64,000 bases of DNA from the NCBI RefSeq assembly GCF_001642475.1, contig NW_019173944.1, forward strand, positions 1 to 64,000, read 5' to 3'. Source of the DNA: Fonsecaea monophora. Lineage: Eukaryota; Ascomycota; Eurotiomycetes; Chaetothyriales; Herpotrichiellaceae. Positions 10,891 through 21,468 of this stretch are shown here, one piece after another. The notes under the pieces are model-generated. The model worked only from the letters and a program-made list of their open reading frames with translations, did not search any database and was not told where the DNA came from. The position numbers were made by a program, and so were the translations under genes. Numbering within the stretch: position 1 is the stretch's first letter; every line of letters starts with the position of its first letter.

Positions 10891-11939
10891 AGGGAGCGGT
10901 GCGGCGGGATATGCTTGAGGCGAACCGTGGGGTGGACAGGTTGCAAATCTGCATTGCTGGTCGCCATGCTTTTTCATTTGCGGTTGCGGTTGCGGTTGCG
11001 GTTTCCCGGGCATGGCGCTGGGGTCGGGATTGTTTCAGAGGCTGAGCGAATGGGAATCTTGTTTCTATGACGAAATGGCAATGAATGAACATGACAGTGA
11101 CATGACGAATATGAAGGCAAGTGTGTAGCCAGGTTTTCCAACAAGTGTATCTGTTAGTGATTGCAACGCATGGTGTTTTGGGGGGTTCATGTGGTCTGCG
11201 AGCCAAATAGCTTGGTTCACGCTCTTTGGAGTTGACTGCCCTCGGTCTGCCACATGATTGCATGGGTTACCCATGTCCTTTTCTAAATGAGATGATCAGA
11301 GACATTCGGGAGGCTGCATTCAGCCTTTGTTTTCCCCCCATCCGGGAGTTGGCTTCCGAATGGGACCATGTGGTTCAGCCCGTTGATAGTGCCAAGGCTC
11401 TTGGCAAAATCTGTGGCCCCCATGATGACAGCGCTGATTCGCCAGCCTCGTCTTCGGCGTCACGTCGTTCAGCCAGCGCGAATACGTGATCAGAACTCCC
11501 GAACACCTTTTCTCCTTCTCCCAGGTCACTACCGCTTTGGGGATTCCCCTCCATCGACCCCCATACCCTGACGAATGTGTCGCTGTCCGACTTGGGCCTC
11601 GTGGCTGGGTGCCCTATGAAAGAGTGCAGAGTCACGAGTTGACGCGAGTTCGTGTCAGTACTATGTTGGAGGTCCGTCCCTCAAGCGCTCCTAGATCAGA
11701 GCACACGGCATCAACCAGCGGTGGTCGCCGCAAAGGAACTGTACAGCCTCACAGATGCCGATCGGAAGTGGACGCAAAACACCCCCGTGTACAGCTGACT
11801 GCTGCATACCCTTCCCAGCACTGCCATAGCCAAAAGAAGGCTATCGATGGTGTTCGGAGACCAACTACTCATACTCTATTCACGGTCCGATGTAAGCAGA
11901 TAACGTTTCTATTGCAGAATTCCCATCATGTTTCCCAAA
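10891..11939. other. Intergenic, about 1 kb, with degenerate coding-like fragments
   Basis: The region holds the 3' flank of the F-box-like gene and a short hexamer array. From about 11,480 on there are open stretches in several frames that look like decayed coding sequence, possibly the 5' part of the pseudogene that follows. No intact gene can be built. Confidence 0.4.
10978..11001. repeat. (TTGCGG)4 hexanucleotide tandem repeat
   Basis: Four perfect TTGCGG units lie just downstream of the F-box-like gene. It is a simple-sequence repeat with no evident role. Confidence 0.85.
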
Positions 11940-12842
11940 TAGGAAAACGCACGCCGCTACAAGGACTTGAAACTCTCCTACACGGCTATCGCATCGGGGC
12001 TGCAATGGGACCCTAGTCAGTCATCTACGTGTGAGTGTGTGCAAGACTGGTTCCACCAGGTGTTGTACCCGTCCATTGCCACAGGGCTTGACAGGACGAT
12101 TGCCCCAAGCCATCACGATTCTCCCTCCGATTCCGACCAAGTTACCGGTGCAGAAGCTCGGTTTGAATTTGAGGGTCTCCTAATGTTGATAGTTATTGTT
12201 ATTGCCTATATCCTACGGACACCGCCAACCATCACTACGATACTGGACGTCTTCGAAATCTAGGATGTCAGAAGTGGCCCCATGAGCCTGTTTGGAATAT
12301 CTTCTATATCACTAAGTGGGGCTGGAGCGACGTCTTTGAAGCCAAGCATTCGCTGCTTTGGACAAGATCGTTCCTTTTGGCCTCGAGCACGATACCCCCA
12401 TGGTCAGAGATTCGAACATAGCTACTCAGACAAGGTCTTGGCTCCCCACAGCTATTCTCTCCGGCGAATCGGCCTTTGCTGATGCTGTTTATGGGCTTAT
12501 CGAAGGTGTATGGCGTCGGCGGTACAATCTAGCTTGGACGTCGAGATCCCCGCGACTAGCCACTGTTCCTGTACAACACAGCCGTTGCTGACCTCATCCA
12601 TGCTTTCGAAAATGCCACGATCTCCAAGCTTGTCAAGAGATTTCGGGTGGGTCAGTCAGCAGCGGCTACAATGTGGACGACTACTCCTGCCGAACCACCT
12701 ACCGTTCCTAGTATACGACGCATATCTTCGTCGGAATCTCGATCTGGTGGTTTGTCTATGTACGGAAACGACAACCGAGGCCCCCAAGTAGAATCAGCCA
12801 GAAGCCATCAGTGCTTTACTTGGGAGCGGGCTGTCGCTTAGT
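11940..12842 (+). pseudogene. Decayed gene for a large fungal membrane protein
   Basis: Protein-like blocks follow each other in order but in shifting frames. They are WNIFYITKWGWSDVFEAKH (from about 12290, frame 2), PFGLEHDTPMVRDSNIATQT through GLIEGVWRRRYNL (from 12358, frame 1), LDVEIPATSH (from 12534, frame 0), LFLYNTAVADLIHAFENATI (from 12563, frame 2), EISGGSVSSGYNVDDYSC (from 12637, frame 1) and LVYDAYLRRNLDLVVCL (from about 12708, frame 0). The order and wording resemble a conserved fungal protein with an extracellular domain and C-terminal membrane helix that I recall but cannot name. Short indels rather than introns separate the blocks. The upstream part (about 11,480-12,280) is less clear. 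No complete frame survives. Confidence 0.6.
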
Positions 12843-13203
12843 GATGGCTAGCAGCGAGATAGACAGGTCAAGGGCCGCTTTATGCAAGGGATGAGCTTTT
12901 TTTATATGGCCCGTAGGCTGGCCTTTCAGAGGTGTATAACGTGAGTATACTATTTCGATTACGGCTGAGCGGTCGTATCTCGTCGTCTATACCCTGGTAG
13001 GAGGTGGCTGGCTTCGACGGCGACTGGAACAGGCAGGTATAAGATATGTGAGATCCCAGATCGTTGCAGAAGGGCTATCTTCTTCTCTCTAAGCTCGACA
13101 GGAACGTACACCCCTTTTCTTAACGAACCCCAACAGAACGTCAACCCTGAGTTTCTGAGTCCACGAAGCGCCCACTTCGAGAACCACCTCTCCAGAACAC
13201 AAA
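12843..13203. other. Intergenic, 361 bases
   Basis: This is the spacer between the pseudogene and the next gene, and presumably the promoter of the latter. I see nothing distinctive. Confidence 0.45.
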
Positions 13204-13766
13204 ATGACGGCACACTTTGACTCGTCCCATTTCGAGACCGAGATCCACGACATGGCCAGCGAAGTCCCCTACATGATCGACGTGACCCAGTACGAGAGCC
13301 TGATCATGTTCCTGCAACGGCTCGCCCACTCGTACGCCGACATGTCGCACGACGAAAACCTACACCAGGGCCTCCAGGACCTGACAACCGTGGTCAACAC
13401 CATCGCGACGCCCGGAAGTTCCCAGCCCGGCGGCGCCGTCTGGAGCGATCCCCTCGTGACCAGCTGCGTCCACCAGCTGCGGACCGAGGGCCACTGCCTC
13501 AACCTGTTTATGTTCCTGAAGCAGGTCCACGACGACCAAGTCTACCTGGCGTTTGACTCGCAGCTCCACACCACCATGAACAACGTCGCGGTGCAGCTGG
13601 AGGGTATTTCACTTGTACGTCTGAATCTCTTGCGTTCTCCTTCTAACCCTGCTCTTCAAATATTTTGGGGGGAACTTGAGCCCGAGTCCTTTCACTTTTT
13701 CTGACACTTCGCAAACAGAACGAGTCGTACAGTGTCGTAGGGGGTTTCGTGAGTGGACACAGCTAG
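13204..13766 (+). CDS. Uncharacterised 152-aa protein
   Basis: Two exons, 13204-13614 and 13719-13766, are joined over a 104-base intron (GTACGT donor, CTGAC branch point, AAACAG acceptor). The second exon adds NESYSVVGGFVSGHS and a stop. The protein is soluble, slightly acidic and mostly helical in appearance, with no signal peptide or membrane segment. I do not recognise a family. Third codon positions are strongly C/G-biased (many GAC, CTG, AAC and CAC codons), which supports real coding. If the intron is not removed, the frame simply runs on to 13704. Confidence 0.6.
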
Positions 13767-15924
13767 CCACCGGCGCCGGGTGTTTTGCGATCTGCGATCT
13801 GACAACCTTTTTTTTTCCTTCCCGAGGGACAGCTTCCACCGGTTCTTTCTCCTAGTTCGGCAAACATCTATGCGAGATGAGGGGTGCGCAAGAGGCATGT
13901 TGAAGATACTGGTGAAGAAAGTGACGGGACTTGAGATTGGGACTTTGTTGTTTGACGAAGCGGGAAAGGGGGAGCGGGACACCCATTGTTGATAACGTCG
14001 TCTACATAGTTTAGCGAGGTGTTTTTTCTTTTTTCTTTTTTTTTTTTTTTTCTCTCTCTCTACCCTTTGCTCTCTTTGCTTTGTGTCTCTCTCTTTTTGT
14101 ATGAGGTATCGTCGGTCAGCGATCAATCTTGGGTTAATTCATTCCTCGGCTTTGAGTTTCTGTTATACTTTTCTCCATCCAGCCTGCCAACTACTCAAGC
14201 AGTCATTACTTTCAGGGACGGGCCGCGGCGTAAACCAAGATCCATGACAGAATTTCATGTAGGAAAACTCAATGGAAAGGCTCGGAGAAAGTCATGAGGG
14301 CATGGTACGATAGCCCGTTCGCTAGAAAGGATGGTCTTCCTTTTTCTACCATACAAGATTATAAAAGTATGTGGGGTACTTGGTACCTCGATAAGACGCT
14401 GCTACATACATGCCTAGCATCGTTGCTCGAAGGCATCATCCTGCCAACACGAATGGATAGAGGGGGGCATACGAACATACACACCTCACAGACCTGACCA
14501 GCACAGAGGCAGGGAGGGAGGAGGGAGGGTGGGAGTGGATTGATGGTATGGTACGGCATGACATAAGACAGCGTAGGAAAAGTACAGTAGTTCGCTGCAT
14601 GTTCATGAGATATTCCTCGGGCTCCGAACTCACGGAGTACCTATGTAGGTAGGTACCGATTTACCATTATTGCCAAGTATGTGGTCTCACTATTACCCCA
14701 TACTGTACCGAGTAGAACTTCGGCACAACACCCCCGGACAGCCGTGCTGGTGCTGCCTGCCTAGGTATTCCGTACTGTACGGAGTACATACGAGTACTTG
14801 GTCCAAACAGTACGAGGTAGTAGACTCACAGTGGATCGACGGCTGGCTACAGAAGGACTTGAGGATCTACATGGATACATACATACATACATACCTCCCG
14901 AGCTCCCTACAAACGTATGTATGTACCCACCTACCTACGGAGTCGCTCACTGGCCAACCCCATCCTTTTACCCACTGAGGCTCGAAGCACTTAGCCTGCT
15001 CGCTACCTATGTACATAGTTACCTGCGCGTATGTACGGGGTAATTACTCGAGTAGTCCAATCACAAGTCACAGAACCTCGCACCTCGCATAGTTCGCCCG
15101 ATCGCGTTACCTCCTCAGCTCCTCAACGCCTCCGACCCAGTGTTTTACGAGTACGAGCACCAGCACGGACCGTTAGTTAAGTTAATTAGTTAACGCCAGA
15201 ACGGCAGAACAGAACGCCTTCTGAATCCAGACAACAACTCGACCCAACTAACCTCGGTAGGCGGCGCGCGCGTGCGAGAGAGAGAGAGCTGGTAATATTT
15301 TCAGCTGGGCCGCACGAGTAACTTATATCACTACATATGTACCTCGCACAGTAGCCTCGTAGACTCGTAGTGGCGGCGCGCCTTGGGAGGCCTTATCTTT
15401 CGACTATGACGTACCACGACTACCTACCGAGTGCGGAGTACGAGGTACTTGTGCCTACACCAGCTAGTATTATGTGCTGCGTTGTGCTGTGATGGGATGC
15501 ATGTCCATGTGTGGTGTGTATGTGGCGCGCTTAACACCCATTGGAAATGGCAACGAGATTGGATGGGGAGATGACAACGGGGGGAAAGACACCAGGGGAG
15601 GCGGAGGGCCTGAAACAAGATCGTGAAACGTGAAACTAACCCCGGCACTGGCACTAGCACACACTGGCACGAACTGGGTTCCTGAGAGACGAGAGACTGA
15701 GTGAGGATTGAGGACTGTGGCTTCTCTACTTGGTACATACATCGATCAACAACAACAACAACAACGCGACAAGGAATTGTACAGGTGAAGGTGAAGGACG
15801 AGTACAACGAACAGAATAAGAAAAAAGCACCAGGCAGTCGATCAGGTGTGAAGAGTAAAGAATAAAAGATCGTCTTCACTCTCTGTCAACGTCAACCACC
15901 CCAGGACAAAAATACTCAGTCAGC
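13767..15924. other. Repeat-rich intergenic region, 2.16 kb
   Basis: No supported gene is present. It contains a pyrimidine tract with a long T run (about 14,019-14,100), an (ATAC)5 microsatellite, stretches of CTACCTACC/GTAGGTAGG, and a cluster of CGGAGTA(C) words and their inverse copies between about 14,625 and 15,445. It also has a (GA)n tract at about 15,278-15,288 and AACAAC repeats at about 15,749-15,765 close to the next gene. It probably includes a long leader for the gene at 15925. Confidence 0.5.
14875..14894. repeat. (ATAC)5 microsatellite
   Basis: Five perfect ATAC units are followed shortly by the reverse-type words GTATGTATGTA and then CCACCTACCTAC. Simple repeat. Confidence 0.85.
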
Positions 15925-16683
15925 ATGAGCAAAGTCCAGCTCCACGACCACAGCGCCTCATACCACGCCATCACGACAAAGTCACCCCAAGGCCTGCAGT
16001 GCCTCAAGAGGCTGTTTCTCGAATATGACAATACCAATCCGAGCCGCGCCAACCTCAACAGTCTCTTCTCCAGAGACTTTACAGACAACGAGAACGAGTC
16101 GGAGCGGAATATCGGCCGAGACGAAGCCATCGAAACAATCATTTCCCACCGGGCCAGATGCTCGCGGCATCAGATCGACTTGAAACGCGCGACGTGTCTG
16201 GTCAATTCCGGGTCGAGCCACACAGTCTTCTTTGAAGGTGTGAGGTTTGTCATGTTCGCCTCTCCCGAAGGAAGTGAGGCAGAGCTGCCCGTCGTCGAGG
16301 ACAAAAGTACTTGGACCAGGATCCCCTTTTCCGGCCGGATGGAGGTCAGAGTCAAGGAGAATAAGTTTTCTCTCAAAGAAGCCGTGGCAGAGATCGTGAG
16401 CAGAAGGGTCACGTCCGACAATAGTGCCCTGGTCAAGCGGGACTTGATGGCCAGGACGAACTCGATGCCCATTGCCAGCCCATCCGAGTCACCACTGGCC
16501 AGACTCCAGTCGACAAGCACCAGCCAGCTTAATTTTCCCTCCAATGTGTCCGAGCTGCCTGCAGTGATTTCTACTATCCCGGGTGACACCAAGTCTCTTC
16601 CTCCATACCATTCTTCGATAAGGGAGACGCCGACTGTCACTTCCGGGAGCTCGGTTGATGGAGACCAGTTGGCAAGCCGTTGA
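15925..16683 (+). CDS. Uncharacterised 252-aa protein with possible NTF2/SnoaL-like N-terminal half
   Basis: This is a single-exon frame from ATG 15925. Residues from about 20 to 150 alternate helix and strand. A GRDEAIETIISHRARC helix is followed by strand-like runs (IDLKRATCLVNSG, VFFEGVRFVMFAS) and WTRIPFSGRMEVRVKENKFSL. That layout is reminiscent of NTF2/SnoaL-type folds, but this is a pattern impression and no catalytic residues can be named. Residues from about 170 to 252 are Ser/Thr/Pro-rich and probably disordered. It converges on the Gep4-type gene, 138 bases downstream. Lineage-restricted regulatory protein is an alternative reading. Confidence 0.55.
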   Translation: MSKVQLHDHSASYHAITTKSPQGLQCLKRLFLEYDNTNPSRANLNSLFSRDFTDNENESERNIGRDEAIETIISHRARCSRHQIDLKRATCLVNSGSSHTVFFEGVRFVMFASPEGSEAELPVVEDKSTWTRIPFSGRMEVRVKENKFSLKEAVAEIVSRRVTSDNSALVKRDLMARTNSMPIASPSESPLARLQSTSTSQLNFPSNVSELPAVISTIPGDTKSLPPYHSSIRETPTVTSGSSVDGDQLASR

Positions 16684-16821
16684 AAATGATGGTTTATCCG
16701 GTGTTGGCTAAGCCGGAAACATCGCGTGCCACCCAGCAAAGCGTCGAGGATCCCAGTCATGGGTAACTCGAGATAGTAATGAATTGAAGACGAAATTGCT
16801 TCTGGCCTTTTTTGGTCTCCC

Positions 16822-17514
16822 TCATGATGATACATCCTTTGGTAGCGGAGCTACCCTTCCCATCCCACCTCGCATAACTCGTTCGAAGCGGCTCTCTATC
16901 TTACTGAAGAATCCCCTGTAGTCTCGCCCAGGCGTTTCCGGGTTACGCCATCCGTCGCGGATCCAAATACTCCAGCTCCCCATCTCGCGGGCCAGGAGGA
17001 CGTCGGTGGCCAGGCGATCTCCCACAACTACGATCTCCTTGGGATCCTCTGTGACGCCATGGTCCTTGAAGTATTGTAGAATATCCGGCCCGCAGAACGG
17101 TTTCTTGCGCTCGGGATGCTGTCTCAGGACAGGAAGGCCCAGTTCCGTCTCCAGCTGCTTGGCCTCAGCTTCATGTTCCGGCGCAGAGGAGCTTCCCGCA
17201 GTGTTGGAAACGATCAAGATGCTGTGCGGGCTGTGGCTGAACTCGTCGCTCGCCTTGATCTTTTCGATCTTGTGTATATATGCCTGGTGCAGTTTCACCG
17301 TCTCCGGTGGACATAGGGTGTTGTCTTTGTCTATGACAAGCGCACGAATGGTAGGTTTCTTGCCGACGGCATTGAGAGAGGGAAGCCAAGGGCCAACGGG
17401 TAGTGGGAGTGGGAGCAGGGTCGGAATGGTTCTGTGTGGAAGCAAGCACGACGGCTCGTTCAGAGCGTAGGCTAGGGTCAGGCGAAGCGCGGGGACATTA
17501 GAAAAGAGTGGCAT
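16822..17514 (-). CDS. GEP4: Mitochondrial phosphatidylglycerophosphatase, Gep4 type (HAD family)
   Basis: Gep4 removes phosphate from phosphatidylglycerol phosphate, a step of cardiolipin synthesis at the mitochondrial inner membrane. The 230-aa single-exon protein shows the family's N-terminal NEPSCLLPHRTIPTLLPLP segment and the HAD nucleophile motif VIDKDNTL (DxDxT). It also has IVSNTAGS, the lysine-containing KKPFCGPDILQYF and the closing acidic motif VVVGDRLATDVLLAREMGS followed by WIRDG. The first in-frame ATG is 17514; the frame is open farther upstream but has no ATG there, and the 17514 start matches the short N-terminus of yeast Gep4. It is divergent from SmD3 with a 317-base spacer. 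Confidence 0.88.
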   Translation of the reverse strand: MPLFSNVPALRLTLAYALNEPSCLLPHRTIPTLLPLPLPVGPWLPSLNAVGKKPTIRALVIDKDNTLCPPETVKLHQAYIHKIEKIKASDEFSHSPHSILIVSNTAGSSSAPEHEAEAKQLETELGLPVLRQHPERKKPFCGPDILQYFKDHGVTEDPKEIVVVGDRLATDVLLAREMGSWSIWIRDGWRNPETPGRDYRGFFSKIESRFERVMRGGMGRVAPLPKDVSS

Positions 17515-17831
17515 GTCAAAGTATGGCTCGATTCTTTCTTTCTTGGAGGGAGTCGAGCCCAACGCGAAGGAGGATGGAGACGCAGATTCGAAGTGATGAA
17601 CAATGATGCGGAGTTAAGTCGGACTTAGTCATGCAGGTTCAAAATGTCAAATGTTGCTTTGATTTTCGTGGGCTGCGGTGCCTCCAAACCAAAGTGCCTC
17701 GACTTCAACCTCCAACCTTGGATCTCTTGCAGCCGCCTCGATTTTGTTGCTACTGCTCTGACCTGTGTCTCCCCATTGTCGCCCTCAATCGCCATTTTTG
17801 CGCCGAGCCTTTGCCCCTGTGATCGCCCACG
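17515..17831. promoter_or_regulatory. Bidirectional promoter region, GEP4 / SMD3
   Basis: These 317 bases lie between two divergent housekeeping starts. No specific element was recognised with confidence. Confidence 0.5.
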
Positions 17832-18328
17832 ATGGGCAAACTCACCTCCACCATCGGCATCCCGATCAAGCTGCTCAACGAGGCACAGGTGAGCACTTCA
17901 CATTGGCCCATAAGCGATACTGGATAATACTGACGATCTACGCGCCGTGCAGGGTCATGTGGTGACTTTGGAACTCACATCCGGTCAGGTATACCGAGGA
18001 AAGCTGCTCGAAGGTGCGCCTCACTTTATTTTCCTTGCGATTACCCGTTCAACCTACGGCTTGTACTGTGAGGCTAACATCTACAATCTGAACAGCCGAA
18101 GATAACATGAATGTCCAGCTGAAGGACATCACCGCCACGGCACGCGACGGCCGAGTGTCGCATCTCGATCAAGTCTACATCCGAGGCAGCCACGTACGCT
18201 TCTTCATCGTCCCCGACATGCTGCGGAATGCGCCCATGTTCAGATCGAGAGGCACCAGAGGTCGCGGTGTGGGATTGGCAAGAGGAAGAGCTACAGTCAA
18301 CCGGGCGCGGGCTGGAAGGAGGAATTAA
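17832..18328 (+). CDS. SMD3: Small nuclear ribonucleoprotein Sm D3
   Basis: Three exons, 17832-17888, 17953-18013 and 18096-18328, encode 116 aa, the usual SmD3 length. SmD3 is one of the seven Sm core proteins that ring spliceosomal snRNAs. The Sm1 motif is split by both introns (GHVVTLELTSGQVYRGKLLE, then AEDNMNVQL). Sm2 is VYIRGSHVRFFIVPDML. The C-terminal tail is rich in RG (RSRGTRGRGVGLARGRA), a likely arginine-methylation tail. All splice sites are canonical and phases close. Confidence 0.96.
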
Positions 18329-18909
18329 ATGCACATTGACCATTATGGGAACGGCGAAATTGGGAAATGGTTTCTTCAGGAAGTGCGCGCGAACTCTTTA
18401 CTTAGAAGAGCAGAAGATCTGTCGCGCATGGAAGGGCACGGGCTCAGCGGCGACAAGGAAGCGAGAAAAGAAAACGGTGTGTGAGAAAACAGAACTCTGG
18501 AAGATATGGCCGCACTCCAGGATATCTATGAACCATACTGGAATCGAGCCTAGCTTAAAAGCAGACTGTGACGGGTTGGATGACTCCTGATGCCTCAATA
18601 TGAATGAAAATGCGCGGCAGGGTGTCACAATTGTGGCCCTTTCGCTTACGAATGCATTAGAAAACAACGACCTGCCAGCCCGCCAAGGCTGAGAGACACT
18701 CGGTATTATATTAAGAATTGAAACCCTCGATTCTCGAACCCGCGAAATATTTGTTTAGTAGTTTATCAGGTAGTCATAGAATTCGACCTGGTATTTGGAT
18801 CATCAAGACCGTCTGCTGAGGGACCGAGAACCGGCTTCTTTTTGAGTAACTAACGAACCAACCAACCAACCAGACACCTCTGGCGGAGGGGGAGGGCAGA
18901 AGAGGGACG
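18329..18909. other. Intergenic, 581 bases
   Basis: This stretch holds the SmD3 3' flank and the promoter/leader of the following gene. An AACCAACCAACCAACCAG tetramer run ends near 18,871. No gene seen. Confidence 0.45.
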
Positions 18910-20178
18910 ATGATGCCATCAAAGTCACTATCACAACCACCACCGCCACCATCACAACCTGCAAAGCCATCGGCCTTCCGCCTCCTGATCCTCTCGCCAT
19001 CACCTCCGAACAACACGACAACGCCGCCGCTCCGCCCGTTTCTAGAGGCGATCACCGGCTCGCGGCCGTCAGACGACGTCGCCTCTTTTGCGGGGTATAC
19101 CTCGCACCCGCCGCTGCGGTTGAGGACGAAATACTACGCCGCCAACGTGGGGATCTGGTGTGACGAACTGCCTTTGACTGTGACTTTGGAACATGGCAAC
19201 GCAGATGGCGGGAAAAAGGCGGTGGCAACGGCAGAGGCATCGGGGAAGGTGTCCTCCGAGTCTGAGTCTGAGCCCGTGACCCTCTCGCACTGGAGAGAGC
19301 AGATGCTCTCGTCCGAGGCGGCAGAGGTCCGCGCCGTGATCGGTGGAATCATACTCGTCCTCCCCCTGGTTACATCGCAATTACCAAATGCAGAGGTTCT
19401 ACGTTCATACGTCTCGCCCATCGAGACTGTCCATGCACTGCGCGAGGCGATCGAGGGCGAGAGCTACACGCGGGACGTCGCTTCTGTCGTGGTCCTCCAG
19501 GCTATGGCGCCGGCGGTGAGCAAGGCCAAGTTAGACGAGACGGCGGAGCGACTGGAAGAGCTCTGTTTGTCCGAAGAGGGCATATTGGGGTGGGACTTTG
19601 TCGCGTGGGATGGGCAGCTCGAGGGGGTGGCAACCGAGGGGAAAGATGGGAAGAGTGCAATGGAGGCGGCGGAGGCGGAGGATGGAAACAGGGGTGCAGA
19701 GGACGAGAGAAATCAGTTCGGCGAGAAGACGGGGATTAAGCGCGTCATCGAGGTGCTCGAGGGGGTAGATTGGTCGGCATCGCCCGATTTGGACGGTGAG
19801 CATGATGGACACGGAGACTATGAGTTGGCGGAACTTGATGATGATGATGATGACGAGGACGCTGACGACCTCTTTTCTTCTACTTCAAAAGACATCCTCG
19901 GAAATACCGCGGGTCTCCTGGGTTTTGATCAGGAGCTCCAGCGCGAGATAATGGAGTTGAAGATGTCGATGCTCGAAAATGATGGTGATGACAGTGATGA
20001 GGATAACCGGGAGGGATCCGGAAGGGGTCGAGAAGATGAAGACACCCAGGTCGAGCAGCTGCAGGTGCTGATGGAGAGAGTCGTCGCTATCCGCGAGGCT
20101 GGATCTGAGATGCCCAAGCCTGAGAGAGAAAAGTTTGCTCGGAGAGAGATTGGGCGGATCATGAGGGAGATGGGATGA
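18910..20178 (+). CDS. Irc6 / alpha- and gamma-adaptin-binding protein p34-like
   Basis: This is an uninterrupted 422-aa frame. After a Pro-rich leader, FRLLILSPSP and RPFLEAITGS resemble the Ras-like N-terminal domain of Irc6/AAGAB proteins, which bind AP-1/AP-2 clathrin adaptors during vesicle trafficking. Further support is VIGGIILVLPLV and VVLQAMAP with DETAERLEELCLSEEGILGWDFV (about 200-235), typical of this family. An acidic run of Asp sits near residue 315. The C-terminal block LQVLMERVVAIREAGSEMPK with PEREKFARREIGRIMREM is the p34 signature helix pair. Two ATG codons start the frame (18910 and 18913); either could be used. Irc6 function in fungi is known mainly from yeast. Confidence 0.75.
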   Translation: MMPSKSLSQPPPPPSQPAKPSAFRLLILSPSPPNNTTTPPLRPFLEAITGSRPSDDVASFAGYTSHPPLRLRTKYYAANVGIWCDELPLTVTLEHGNADGGKKAVATAEASGKVSSESESEPVTLSHWREQMLSSEAAEVRAVIGGIILVLPLVTSQLPNAEVLRSYVSPIETVHALREAIEGESYTRDVASVVVLQAMAPAVSKAKLDETAERLEELCLSEEGILGWDFVAWDGQLEGVATEGKDGKSAMEAAEAEDGNRGAEDERNQFGEKTGIKRVIEVLEGVDWSASPDLDGEHDGHGDYELAELDDDDDDEDADDLFSSTSKDILGNTAGLLGFDQELQREIMELKMSMLENDGDDSDEDNREGSGRGREDEDTQVEQLQVLMERVVAIREAGSEMPKPEREKFARREIGRIMREMG

Positions 20179-20612
20179 GATGTGCCTGGCGTTTCCATCG
20201 AGGGCTGGTTCGGCGGGATCCATTATACCACGCTCTGTGTTTTATATTTGACTTTCAATGGTGATATCGTCGCATGCCCAGGCTGCTGACATGTACTCGT
20301 ATCCAGCTCTTTGACTCGGACGGGGTTCTTTTCAATCCGTATCATTTTTTCTCGTCAGGTGTTGCCCAAAACACTCTCAGGTTTTTAGCCCGAGGATTTT
20401 GTGGCGGTCGGAGATCATGGACTAGGTCTTTAACCCTTTCCACGGCTGGTCAATCCCGATACATCAAGGTAGGGACGTAGTCTGACTCGAATTCCTCCAT
20501 GGGTCATTCCTGGAACGCAACCTCGTCCGGTATGCGATCCTGATGGGATAGCCCATTCGTTGTTACCATTCTGAATGGCTTTTCAACGGTGGGAGAGCCA
20601 ATGTCGTTCTCT
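20179..20612. other. Convergent intergenic region, 434 bases
   Basis: This is the 3' flank of both the Irc6-like gene and the DUF4604-like gene. No gene or repeat is seen. Confidence 0.45.
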
Positions 20613-21179
20613 TCATCCTTCTGGATCGTCAAAGGACAACTTGATTTTCTTTCCTTTCTTCTTAGCTGCAGGCTTTGCTGCAGACGGTCCGATTTTTGCC
20701 GCAGCGGGATTCTCGTCTTTCTCCTTGGGAGGGTCCTTGCGTTTCGTCGTGTTCTCCGTTCCATGGTTGGTGCCTGCCTCCTGCTCATCCTCGCCTCCAA
20801 CAACCTTGCCGACCTTCCTCTTCTTCGCATTAGCCGCAGAGCCAATCTCTGTCACCTTCTGTCTATCAGGGTGTTCGCCATCCTGGTGTCCGGCCCCTTG
20901 AGCCACTGTAGCACCAGCATCTTCCGTCTCGGAAGGGTTTGGAGTTCCGTCTTCTCCCTTCATCATCCGCTCGAACTCGGCCTTTTCGACCCGCTCACCT
21001 CGCTCATCCAAAATCACAGGTTCGTCCTCATCGTCGTCGCCGGTCTTTAACCTGTCCCTCTTTGGTCGAGGGATCTGGACGTTGTTTCGTCCATCGAGCC
21101 CTCCAACTTCACCTTTCAATCTACGGAGAAAGGAAGGCTCTTGCTTGTTGTACTGTAGGTTTTTGGCGTTGAATGCCAT
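20613..21179 (-). CDS. DUF4604 / KIAA1143-like nuclear-type basic protein
   Basis: From ATG 21179 the frame gives 188 aa. The N-terminus MAFNAKNLQYNKQEPSFLRR followed by LKGEVGG is the hallmark of the DUF4604 family, whose human member is KIAA1143. The second conserved block is DDEDEPVILDERGERVEKAE. The rest is charged and low-complexity and ends in KKKGKKIKLSFDDPEG, also a family feature. The molecular role is unknown. TTG-initiated extension upstream is possible in frame but lacks an ATG. It is divergent from MIP1 across 289 bases containing TCACGTGG at 21309-21316. Confidence 0.85.
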   Translation of the reverse strand: MAFNAKNLQYNKQEPSFLRRLKGEVGGLDGRNNVQIPRPKRDRLKTGDDDEDEPVILDERGERVEKAEFERMMKGEDGTPNPSETEDAGATVAQGAGHQDGEHPDRQKVTEIGSAANAKKRKVGKVVGGEDEQEAGTNHGTENTTKRKDPPKEKDENPAAAKIGPSAAKPAAKKKGKKIKLSFDDPEG

Positions 21180-21468
21180 TGCTTCGTCCCAGATCAACCA
21201 GGTCGTGTCAAGCGCTAGTGTTTGCCGAGCGGGTTGTGTACACAGTATGGTAATAGACGTAAAGAGAAAAGCACCAAAGTATCTACCAAGTTGGGAGTAA
21301 GGGGGCTGTCACGTGGCGATAGGAACTCTTATCTCTCCACAATGGGGCGCCGCCATTTGCGCATCGCGTGTTCGTCTCCTGAGTCTACAACGTCAAGACT
21401 CCTATTCTGGACTACCCACCTCAACTCCCTTTCACCATGTCTCGCCGTGACCGAACATAGTCGCATAG

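Noticed and set aside
13767..15924. Suspected transposon relic in the repeat-rich spacer
   Set aside because: No terminal repeats, target-site duplication or transposase/reverse-transcriptase fragment could be seen; only simple repeats and short motifs.
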